Assembly: GCF_937616625.2 (NCBI RefSeq)
Contig: NC_065574.1
Span: 55,580,052 to 55,644,051, forward strand
DNA length: 64,000 nucleotides
Direction of reading: 5' to 3'
DNA from: Mercurialis annua
Lineage: Eukaryota > Streptophyta > Magnoliopsida > Malpighiales > Euphorbiaceae
In this document: positions 51,430 through 61,400 of the stretch, piece by piece
Numbering within the stretch: position 1 is the first letter of the stretch
How the letters are laid out: every line of letters starts with the position of its first letter
Translations under genes and position numbers: made by a program
The notes under the pieces: model-generated
Databases searched by the model: none
Seen by the model: only the letters and a program-made list of their open reading frames with translations
What the model was told of the DNA's origin: nothing

Positions 51430-52489
51430 CATATAGTAACCTAAAATTAAAAGGAAAAACGACTAATTTGGCGTCCAAAATTTCTCTAAAATGACAATTT
51501 AATATTTAAATAACTATTTAGTATTTAAAACACCCAAAAAATGGAAAACATGTATTTTTATTTTGTCATATCATATGTTGTTTTTTCGGTTTAGAAACTA
51601 ATAAACTTAGAAAATAGAACAAACTATAATGTGAGTGAAGTCGGGGTCCCGCCTCCTACTTTCCTCCAAGCCGTTGTTTGCCTGTTTACAATATGAATAA
51701 TAATACTAATTAATTTTCACTAACCTCAGCTAATAACTAATGTAGAATAAAATTTTCTCTGTTAAAAAAATAGAAGAATTATCATTTTACCTCCTTAACT
51801 TGAGATCAATATCAAAAATGATAAATTGCAATAATTCGATAAAGAATCGACAACATTATACGATTAAATCATTAGATGAGAATGTGATAATAACTCTTTA
51901 AATAGAAATATTTAAATGTTAAATTAATTAAAAATAATTATAATAATTATTTAACCTAAATTTATTTATAGTTAGATTTCAACCTAAATCGTTTTATTAT
52001 AATTTTTTGGCTAATTTAAACTACAATTTGCACCACCATCCTTCTCCCCCCGTCATCACTCTTGCGCTAATATTGATGTCGCTTTACCCCAACTCGTATC
52101 GATGTGGTTGTGCTGCTAATGTTGTTTTCGATATTCTCATTGATGGTGTGATTGTTATTATTATCATTGACGTTGATGTTGCCACGATTATTGTTGTTGT
52201 TGTCGTTATTGTTGTTATTTATGGCCTTTTAGTGGTGATGATGGCGGGGCATGGGTTAAAGTGGGAGATGGATTATAGTAACGACTGTATAAGATATAAA
52301 TTAGTTTATAGAAAAATTAAAATTAATTATGATTAGCTTTAGTTTAAAAATCAACTATAAATCTTTATATATCTTTTTTCTTTTTACAGAACACCTAAAA
52401 TCATTTATTGCCCAAACTACTGAAAGAAACACAATCAAGCCAAAATATAACTAGAATCACTCAAGATTCATTATAAAACTAAGCAAAGC
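51430..52489. other. AT-rich spacer without recognised genes
   Basis: A 109-codon plus-strand frame (52007-52336) consists mostly of Val/Ile runs from GTT/ATT-rich simple sequence (GTTGTTGTTGTCGTTATT-like), so I do not take it as a gene. Confidence 0.5.
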
Positions 52490-52844
52490 AAAAGAGCTAT
52501 AATTTATAAGAATTGATTGATGTTTCTCCAAATTCAGCTTAGCCACTATAAATTTTTTAATTTGCTTCTGAACATGATCTTTCTCCATGCCATTTTATTA
52601 AAGATCAAATTGTTTCTAACTTTCCAAATTTGATAAACAAATGATGCAAAAATCAATATATTCACATCTTTAAGGCTAGATTTACCATGTGACTTTCTGC
52701 ACATCCAGCTGATAAGAGTCTCTACCAACTTCTGATATTGCCTGGAATTTTAGTAGCATGCTGATCACTTTTCCACACATTCAACACTTCTCTACTATCA
52801 AATAAAAAATGCTCTAAATATTGAGAAGTTTGAGTTTCATTCTT
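52490..52844 (-). mobile_element. LINE 3' fragment (zinc-binding/C-terminal part of ORF2)
   Basis: On the minus strand, pieces of a LINE C-terminus are visible: EHFLFDSREVLNVWKSDQ, then after an in-frame stop a region with KDVNILIFASFVYQIWKVRN. The WxxRN motif after a hydrophobic stretch is typical of the end of plant L1-type ORF2. Stops and frame changes show that it is dead. Its 5' side is cut by the solo LTR at 52845. Confidence 0.6.
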
Positions 52845-53962
52845 GATATTACCCGCGTATTCGATAACCCTCAGTCGTACTTACGACTTAACGAATACTG
52901 CTCCTCGTATTCGCGAATAGTGTAACGTTCTTAATCAAATTCTTACTTATTACATTAACATCCATCTCTATATTGTTTTATATCCATTTCAAGACATTTG
53001 ACTGAGTTCTATACCGTATCAAGCTATCAGAAGCCAATTTTCAGTGGCGCACGTATTGCACCCCTGGTGGTGCACGTCGTGCCCCAACACGACGTGCTGA
53101 AATTTCAGAAAGGGCACAACATTTTTGACGTCTCCGGACCGTTTCCGAGGCCCCAAATCATTCCAAATTCATTCCAAAACATACCTAGATCATTTAAACA
53201 CGTTGTAAACACTTTTATCAATTCAAAATCAACCGTAAACGTCTCAATTCCGACATATACAAATCAAACATAGTCTTTTGTAAAAACAGCCCCCATTTCT
53301 TCATTTTTCGTGGTAAAAACATATAACTCATCTTGTTTTGATGCTCGGGGGAGGTAGAGGCTTGAATTCCGAAGAGATCGACGCGAAAATCGTCCGAAAT
53401 GGACGTCGAACGGCGAAACGGCGAGCGAACGATAATGATCGATGGTTTATAGCTTCTGGACTCTTCCTCTTCTTCTGATCAATTCTTTCAAATGAAACCT
53501 ATATATATTTATAGTTAAAAGTTCGTTTTAGTCCTTCTTTTCTTTCTTTGTTACAAAATATCTTTTAAATTTTTCTTTTGTTCGATTTAGTCCATAACTA
53601 AATCAATTAATACTTTAATCATAACTTATACATATTATTTATATCCAATAAATAATACGACCCGGATTTATATTTTCCCGTCAAAATTTATAATTTTCAT
53701 TCTTGAGGCGTAATTGACTAAATTACCACTTTAGTCCCTGAACTTTATTTTGGAACTTTTCTTGACATTTTTTCTTTTAATTCTAATTCTAACTTTAGAA
53801 CTGAAATATAACATTAAATTCTTCACTATAATCTTTTCCGAAGCCGACCTACTAAAACTTATTTATCTTAATTTCTCGGAAACCCTTCCGATATTGCCAC
53901 TCCGTCATCTCAAAACTGGACACGTGGTCCAATAAAATAATTGAATCTTTTGGGGTATTACA
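52845..53962 (+). mobile_element. Solo LTR of a Ty3/gypsy (chromovirus-like) element
   Basis: About 1118 bp, starting TGATATTACCCGCG and ending GGGGTATTACA; this short inverted TG..TATTACCC / GGGGTATTACA pair is typical of chromovirus LTRs. The interior has the GC-richer CG-containing stretch expected of a U3 region (53040-53150 and 53340-53440), a TATA-like CCTATATATATTTATA near 53501, and a TTTAGTCC-rich part. No gag-pol sequence follows. Flanks ATTCT and ATTAC match only partly, so the 5-bp duplication is degraded or the ends are off by a base or two. Confidence 0.65.
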
Positions 53963-54109
53963 ATTACATCTCTAAATATTATTATTAAACTCTTCATCAT
54001 TATTTTGTACTTCTTATGTCTGAGAAATAGATGTCTATATTTATAACTATAATAAAGTCTTACGAACAAGGCTAAAAAGACTGAGAATTTCTTTATTTGA
54101 ATATATATT

Positions 54110-54454
54110 TATGGCTAATAATCACCCATGGCCCCTGACTTTTGGGCCTGTAATCACTAAATCCCCTAATATTTAAAACGGTTCCTAAATCTCTTAATTT
54201 TTGTGGCGGCGCTTTGTAAGCCCCTTGAGACCAAAAATCGCCGATTTTCTTAAAAATTCATAACGCTGGAGTGATTTACTTGTGTGAGAGACCAGCAAAA
54301 TCTGCTCCTATGTCAGATGTCAGTTAACACCTTAGATGTGAGCCGTTTTGAACAATTACAGGATGTGAAGTGAGTCAACCTTGACCTTAGGGGCTTATTT
54401 ATTCTTTTAGCCGATCTTAGCGCCGGTCTCGGCCCATGAGATTGGGTCGTGACA
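54110..54454 (+). repeat. Degenerate repeat, possible gypsy LTR 3' end
   Basis: Ends GATTGGGTCGTGACA, the common 3' end of plant gypsy LTRs, but no matching TGTCACGACCC start is visible. The left side (GGCTAATAATCACCC...CCCTGACTTTTGGG) looks like the terminal repeat of a Mutator-type MITE. Probably a composite of two old elements. Confidence 0.35.
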
Positions 54455-55880
54455 ATTAATCATAAATTTTAAAAATTTAAATTTATACCTAAACTCTTAG
54501 ACATGTTAACCATAGTTTTCAGTTCGATTTTCGATTTTGGTTTGATTGGTTACTGCCTCGTGCTCATGAAGTTCTGGTTTGATTTTCGATTTTTAGTTTT
54601 TGTTTTATGAGCTACCTATACTAGTTCGCACTCGTGAAGTTTTTGGTTTTGCCTTCACAAATTATCCTCATCGTCATATTTCAAAATTATTCAAGTTTTG
54701 TGCTTACCAGCATGGTCCTTCGTCGCTAGAGAATTATATATAAAGTTGGCTTAAGAGAAATTTATGGTTCTCGAGGATGAACACCTTTTTCTTCGTAAAC
54801 TGGCCTTTGAAGCCTTCCGCCCATATCAACTTTGCATTCGCGATATAGGAACTTCGCACCCATATGATATCTTTTAGCCTTTAAAATAGCTATGCCCAAA
54901 GAAGTTCGCGTGGAGGACTTATACTTTGCATCGCCAACTATACTTCATTTCATTGGGGCGAGGAAGACGTCTTGCATGCTAATTTTGCCTTTCGTGTCTG
55001 TGAGGTTCTTCTATATACTTAGACATTTTCAATTACAAGACTTCACGTTGGTGGCTCGATCTTCACGGTTGCGAAGTAATGATCTGTGAGCTTTGGAAGT
55101 TTTAATCCAAAAACTATCTTTCTCTCACTTAAGTCAAATACTCGACTCTTACATTTCTGCTCCTCAATTTGATTTCATGTATCTTTTTAATCTTATACAT
55201 TTAAATGAAATATCCGAATGCACATTGTTGATTGGGATATCAAAAAAATAAAAAGTGGATTGGATTATAAAATACACCAATTTTTGTTGAGTCCGTTTAT
55301 GCATATTTACCTTTATTGTTTTCTTACAATAAACTGTATATGACTCTTTAGTTAGCTCTAAATTTTAGAATCAATTTGCACCATCTAGAAAGATCACTAC
55401 CTTAACATGGGATCAATAATCTAATTAATTATTGGTATAACTATTGAATTAACTCACAAACTATTCAAAATTGACTACAATATATTTTAAATCGATTTGA
55501 TATAATCGACTTGAACTCGAATTTGTGCTGTTGGAAACAATTATCATGTTGAATCGATATTAAGATACTCGATTCGAAAAGTTTGATACCTTACCGAGAT
55601 TCAATTAGATTACTTGTTTTTGTTTATTTTTAAAATTATACACACTCATACATAAATTAAATTTTTAATTTTTTTATACATATAATACAATCGAACCGAA
55701 TAAATCTCGATTCTCAATTATTTTACTGAATTCAAGCTCCCAAAATAAATTTCGTTTAAGTCGAGTTGCAAATTTCATATTTAAAATTAAGTTGAGGTTA
55801 AACTTGACAATATTTCAATCCGACTGGATTACGATCCTAAATTAAAGGCATATTACATGAATTAAAATATGAGTTTGCAT
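54455..55880. other. Spacer with unassigned repeats
   Basis: 54490-55090 is less AT-rich and repeats words such as TGAAGTTTTTGGTTTTG and GTTCGATTTTCGATTTT. 55480-55830 has CGATTTGA/TCGAACCG words like the hAT-type elements elsewhere in the window. No boundary or gene could be established. Confidence 0.4.
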
Positions 55881-55920
55881 GTAAGTTGTGGCCCAGTTGG
55901 TACACTCACAGAACTGAGGA
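55881..55920 (+). mobile_element. SINE-like 5' end with pol III box A
   Basis: GTTGTGGCCCAGTTGGTACACTC contains TGGCCCAGTTGG, a good match to the tRNA-derived A box of plant SINEs. No B box follows at the normal distance. A SINE tail with a B box lies 1.5 kb to the right, beyond the 56029-57358 element, so the SINE may have been split by that insertion. Confidence 0.4.
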
Positions 55921-56028
55921 ATTTGCACAAAAAACTCTTTTTTTTAAAAAAACTTATTTGTTCTCAGTACCTCAATTTTAAAAATTTATTTTTTACTTTA
56001 TTTTTCTATTGTTTTTAGCTGTACTCTC

Positions 56029-57358
56029 AATTAGCAAAATAACTTATTTGCATTTTTATTCTCCTTTTCACGCACATCTTCTTTTTTCCTTTTTTTTCTC
56101 TTTCCTCATTCCTCTTATTCTTCTTCTTCATCTTTGCAACTTTTTTTCTCTTTGCAACTTTTTTTCTCTCTCTTTCTTTTTTCTCTTTCTTCTCTCTTAT
56201 CTCTTTTTTCCTTCTTATTCTTCTTCTCTATTTTTTTTACGTTTTTTTTATTTTAATAAATTTTTTAAACAAATTCTATCTATAAATACAAGATAAAGAA
56301 AAATTCATTATGAAAAAATCGATCTAATTCGTCTCAAAAAATTGAAATAACGAAGTTTTATGACATCGCCATCGTTTTTTTGCAGAATTTTTTTTTCTTC
56401 TTCTTATTTCTATGTTATTTTAAATTATTGTAGCATCATTTTCTGGAGTTTTTTCATTTTTTTTTAAAAATTGTCATTTTCTTCATTAATGATATTTTCA
56501 CCTTGTTTTCAAACGTTTTTTAAATTAATTTTAAAAATCGCTTGAAACTGTTTTATACTATTTGAAATTTTTGTAAACGGTTTGAAACTGTTTGTTTGAA
56601 ACTGTTATTTTTAGATTGTTTGAAAGTGCTTTTTAGAAACTGTTTTAAACTGTTTTAAACCTTTGTAAACGGTTTGAAACTCTTTTTTTGAGACCGTTTG
56701 AAAGGGTTTTTAGAAACCGTTTTAAACTGTTTGAAGCTGTTTTTTTTGAAACTGTTTGATACGTTCTAAATTGTTTGAAACCATTATATAATTTTTTTAA
56801 ATGATATTTTTTAAACTGTTTGATACGCTTGTAAACGGTTTGAAACCGTTTGAAACTTTGTTTGAAACTGTTTGAAACCATTTTTAATAGATTTTTAATG
56901 AGAACAAATAAATTAAAAATTTGCAGTTTCCTTTGTTTTTGGAGAAAGTTATGATCGTTGGATTTGAATTCCAAGTGAAATTTGAAGCGATTTGATTACA
57001 AATTAAAAATTCGAGCGGATTGGAAACTAGGTTTGAAACTAACAATAAAATATTAAGAAATAATAATAAAATCGCATGAATTAATTTCTTGAAATATTTT
57101 GAGCTGAAGATTAAAACTGATTTATTGATTTGTTAAGTTTTTTTAAGAATAAACTGAAAAAGATGAAGAAAAAAAGAAGAAGAAGAAGAAAGAAGAAGAT
57201 GATGAAGAAGAAACGGTGATGTAGAATAAATATGAAATATATAAGCAAAAGAGAAGAGTAAAAAAATAAACATACAATACGCGGAGATAGACAAATAAAG
57301 ATGAAGAATCATGATTAACAAATGCTAATATTTTTTCTTTTTAGATATTTTGCTAATT
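56029..57358. mobile_element. 1.3-kb foldback element with AAAC/GTTT-palindrome interior
   Basis: Starts AATTAGCAAAATA and ends TATTTTGCTAATT, a 13-bp perfect inverted repeat. It is flanked by CTCTC on both sides (56024-56028 and 57359-57363). Inside the ends, a CTT-rich block (56070-56230) mirrors a GAA-rich block (57160-57220), extending the foldback. The centre is a degenerate tandem array of TTTGAAACTG-like units. The minus-strand 109-codon frame in it (56974-56645) is a by-product of the array. Superfamily not assigned; a 5-bp duplication does not fit Mutator or hAT. Confidence 0.5.
56545..56885. repeat. Degenerate minisatellite of about 10-20 bp GTTTGAAACTG units
   Basis: More than 25 near-copies of TTTGAAACNG or TTTTAAACTG occur in about 340 bp. 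Neighbouring units form near-palindromes, for example AAACGGTTTGAAACCGTTT at 56833-56851. Such sequence can fold into cruciform-like structures. Confidence 0.8.
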
Positions 57359-57374
57359 CTCTCATTCCATTTCT

Positions 57375-57490
57375 CAGAGGACAGGGGTTCGACCCTCCCT
57401 CTGCCAGCCAGTGGACTGTTTACTAACATAATTAATCTTACTAATTCATGCTAACAATTAAAATAGGTCTATGCTAAAAACAAAAAATAA
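57375..57490 (+). mobile_element. SINE tail, copy 1 (box B)
   Basis: GGTTCGACCCT at 57386-57396 matches the pol III B box. It is followed by a tail with AATTAATCTTACTAATTCATG and GCTAACAATTA, shared with copy 2 at 57.5 kb. The 5' part is missing at this site. Confidence 0.6.
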
Positions 57491-57519
57491 GGGTTTAAAG
57501 ATTAAGGACAAACTTTTAT

Positions 57520-57656
57520 GATATGTGTATGAGGTTGGAGGTTCGACCCCCAACACTCACAGGCAGTGTTGTTACCTATTTAAAACATGTCTAACAGTAA
57601 TTAATTTCACTAATCTTCGCTAACAATTAGAGTAAACTATCTTTGATAAAAAAAAA
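57520..57656 (+). mobile_element. SINE tail, copy 2 (box B and A-tail)
   Basis: GGTTCGACCCC at 57540-57550, then a tail homologous to copy 1 (TAATTAATTTCACTAATC, GCTAACAATTA), ending in GATAAAAAAAAA. The A-tail was the landing site of the next MITE. Confidence 0.6.
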
Positions 57657-58152
57657 GGCCTAATGCCTCAAAACCCCCGACCTCTTAGCCCCTTTTAAAT
57701 TCTATCCTGACGTTGAAAACTGTTCAATTTTACCCTATTTTGCATTTTTGTGTTTCAATTGTACCCTAAAATATTAAATTGACGTTTTTTTTTGTTTGGA
57801 AAAAAATTAAAAAACGTTCTCCATGTCTAGCATATATTAATTGTATATGTTGAAAATTTATTTAGATTTAGTTAAATTAATTAAAAATTTAAATTAGTTT
57901 TAATTTGATTATAATTTTTAGTTAGTTTTTAAAAATAAAAAATTTATTTGTACTTTTTTGAATGGAAATAAATTTAATTTAATCTTTAAACTTAGTTAAT
58001 TAAATAATTTTATCATTTAAATAAAAAAATTGAAAAATTAGAGTACAATTAGAATGAAAAAAATTCAAAATAGGATAAAATTGATCAGTTTTCAATGTCA
58101 GAGTTGAATTGAAAAGGGTTAGAAAGTCGGGTTTTTTTTGAAGTATTAGGCC
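57657..58152. mobile_element. Mutator-type MITE upstream of the chromomethylase gene
   Basis: A 496-bp element begins GGCCTAATGCCTCAAAA and ends (complement) GGCCTAATACTTCAAAA. The arms match over more than 90 bp, including TTGAAAACTG and TCAATTTTACCCTATTTTG. Flanks are nine A on the left and AAAAAAATT on the right, consistent with a 9-bp duplication in a poly-A target. Its right end is 271 bp from the ATG of the chromomethylase gene. Confidence 0.72.
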
Positions 58153-58423
58153 AAAAAAATTGTAGTTTGGCAACAGAATTAAAATAAGACAGTATTGTTG
58201 AGTTGAAAGAGAGAGAGCGCACTTAAATAAAATGAGTGACACTAATGCCAAGTATTTGTATCTGCTCAACAGAAATCAACACTCCAATTCACAGTTCACA
58301 CTCTCTCTTTTCGCATTCTTCTTTGTTTTTTATCTTGTTGTAAAAATTTACATGCAAACTCAGAAAAAGAAAACAAATCAAAAGAAAATAAGATAGGAGT
58401 GTTGTCGTTGTTGTTGTGAATCA

Positions 58424-61400
58424 ATGACGAAATCCAAATCTTGTTTATCTCTAGCTTTACTTCAAACTCAAACTCAAACTCAAAATGAAACCCAAGAAGC
58501 GGTTCCTTTACAAATTCATTTTCCGTTGAGAAGATCTCCCAGGCTTTTTACCATTCCTCAAATGCGCAATGTACCTTTCCCAAACCCTAATTCTCACCTC
58601 TATTTCCCTCACCAACCACGCTCTTCTTCTTCTTCTCTTTCTCCTAAGCCCTTATTAATCAAACAAGCTAATTCTCATCGAAACGTTTCGGACAGTCCCA
58701 CTAGAAGAACCTCTCCTCGAAACGTTTCGGCTCCCAAGGTTTGTTTGTTCTTGAAATGTTTCGTTTTGTTACTGCCTTGTTTGGCTGCTATGTATTTGTT
58801 TACTCACTATATTACTCATTTCTTCTATTAATGCAGAGTCACAGTCAACGTCAAAGCTTCACTTCCAGGTAAATTAAATATCCGTGAATTGTATGTTTCT
58901 TGATTTTCTCTGTCATTATATGTACGTGCTATTCAATCCACTGTATTATTATTATAATTGTTATTGCTGTTTTTTTGTTTCATTATAGAGAAGATAATGG
59001 ATTGAAAACATCTCCTAGACTGTCCTCAGCTGCTAATAGAAGTGAAAACAGCTGCTCAAAAGCTACATTGTCAGTGAGTAGTAATTCCTCAAGAAATCAC
59101 GGTTTTAAACAAAGGGCATCTGTCGAATTGAAAGCGAAATCGTTAATTTCATGGCATGCTGATGATAGTAATACAAATACAATGCCTTTGCTTGAAGCTT
59201 CTCCCGATATGTATTTGATAAAATGTGATGCAGCTGGAGAAATTGAATCAAGAAGAAGCTCAGGGAACTTGTTTTGTGTCGATGAGACTTTGAGCTTGAA
59301 AGCCAAGTTTGATTGCTGTGGACTGTGTGATTCTTTGGATGAAGGAAAACCCTGTAAGAGGGTTAAGACCATTTCTGATAATGTTGATATGGGAGTGAAT
59401 GACGACGACTTGAGGCTGTTTACCTCAACAAACAATTCTTCTGTTTGTGTAGAGAATGGTGAAACAGGGTGTAGTTTGATTAAGTTACCTGAAACAGTGA
59501 AGAAGCATTCTCCTAACTCTAAGAATAAAAAGTCAGGTAAACATGTTAAGAACCAACGAGTCTGTAGCCTAATTGGAGATCCTGTTCCCAGTGAAGAAGC
59601 ACAAGAGAAGTGGCAGTGGCGTTATGAAATGAAGGTAATACACCTTCCTCTTCTTCAAAATGCGGAAACTTCCCTGTATTAGCCATTTATGGGTCATAGA
59701 ACATGATCATTAATTCATTATTCTACGTGGGTTTTCTTTGGTTGAAATTTCAATCTTCATTATTCATTAACTATCACATGGATTAGCTATCTTATAATTT
59801 CAGCTTATGTTTGAAAATTGAAAAATACATAACAATATTCAATTTACTTGATGTCCTTTTCTTGAATATATTTATTTTGTTAATAAGTGAAGAACAACTA
59901 TTTCATGACATGGAAAATGTTTACCATTAAACCAAACTTGTATTCCTAACGCCAAAACTAAATTAGTAAGAAATAAAAACAATGTCTAGCTTATTTAACT
60001 AGGATTTATTTATGATAATATAATTGCAGCTAATTTTCATTCTAAAAATATATATTTTTGTTGTGTTACTTGCAAAATCGACCTCATCAGTCGGCTGCTG
60101 TAATATGTGGTTATGGCATGCATTTCTACAAAATGAGTGGCAATTGAAAATACTCGGACAGTAAGACATACATTTAATCTGCTCTATTTTCTATACATAT
60201 GGACCATAGATAGAATATAAACATAAGAAAGCAGTTCAAAGAATGAGTGCGTCATTTGAAGGTGAAAATGATAAGACGAAATGCTAGTCAAGATGATTTT
60301 ACCATGTCTAGTAGAGACTAGTGGATGATTGGTACTGTGATCAAGTATGCCCCGGTTATAATAATTTAAATGACACATGATGATCACAGTTGGAGAGTAA
60401 AGAAGTGCATCATTGCATCTTATTGGAAATCCAGCCCCAAATTTATGGGAACGGAGAAAGGGTTCCATTTAGCTAATCTTGACAATTGGGGTGGAGTCTA
60501 AGTCTAAAATAAGTGAATTGATTGAAATGTTAAGTTTTGGAATTAACACATGAAAATTATTGCTCAACATTTTGCTCTTAATTTTTTTTTTTACTTTTTT
60601 ATTTATTTTCATTTTAGAGTTCTTGAAACCAATTATAGTGAAGGTGCTGTTTGCTTGTGTGACTTGGTCTTCTTGTGTTTATAGAAATCCAAATTTGTAA
60701 TGGGTTTGATATCTATTTACTTGACATATATTTTATACATACAGACACTCAAATTCGGATACAATAACACCTTTATTTTTATGTCTTTGGTTCCTCTGCT
60801 TCCTTATCTAAACTTTATATGTAACTAAAAATTGAAGAATGTTACGCTTATGTTTTGGTAGTAACTAATTCCAATAAGATTGGAGTGGTCAGAGGACTTG
60901 TTTTGTCTGTTTGCTCTCTCTAGAGTTGCATCCTTGGTCTTGGGTGCTAATTTGATTGAAAATTTCCACCAAATAATATTTATGGTTAAGTTTAAATTAA
61001 ACTTATTCCTAAATGCATCTTCATCAGAGTTCTCTAAAAGATGCACATAGTTGAGCGGATCTTGTAGAATGAAGCTCTATACCACAGAAAATCAAGTGTT
61101 ATTTTAGCTGAATGAATATGATGACTTCCTTCCACTTTTTGCAATTAGCAAAAGAGAAATAATGTGAGTAAGAATCACATAAATAATGAATGTCAAAACT
61201 CAAAAAGAATTTTCCAACTGCTTCCACCTCTATTCCAAATTTAATATTGAAGTAACAACGGATGTATTCTTTTTGGAGTCATATGAAGTTTATATGATAA
61301 CTTGTTTCTCTATTGATGTGTGTTTGTGATCACTTGTTAATTGCATGAGAATTATAATATTTTTCCTCAGTTGGCAATTTAGTAATCCTCCAAAAGGATT

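Noticed and set aside
52007..52336. 109-codon plus-strand frame with Val/Ile repeats
   Set aside because: Product of GTT/ATT simple repeats; the upstream context gives no promoter or exon signal.
54110..54411. A clean Mutator MITE
   Set aside because: Left end GGCTAATAATCACCC and right end ...TTTTAGCC pair poorly, and the 9-bp flanks (TATATTTAT vs GATCTTAGC) do not match.
56009..56296. 95-codon Phe/Leu/Ser-rich plus-strand frame
   Set aside because: Comes from a CTT-rich microsatellite inside the foldback element.
57380..57400. A tRNA gene at the GGTTCGACCCT box
   Set aside because: No acceptor stem, D-arm or anticodon arm at the right distance; the shared tail with 57540 shows SINE origin.
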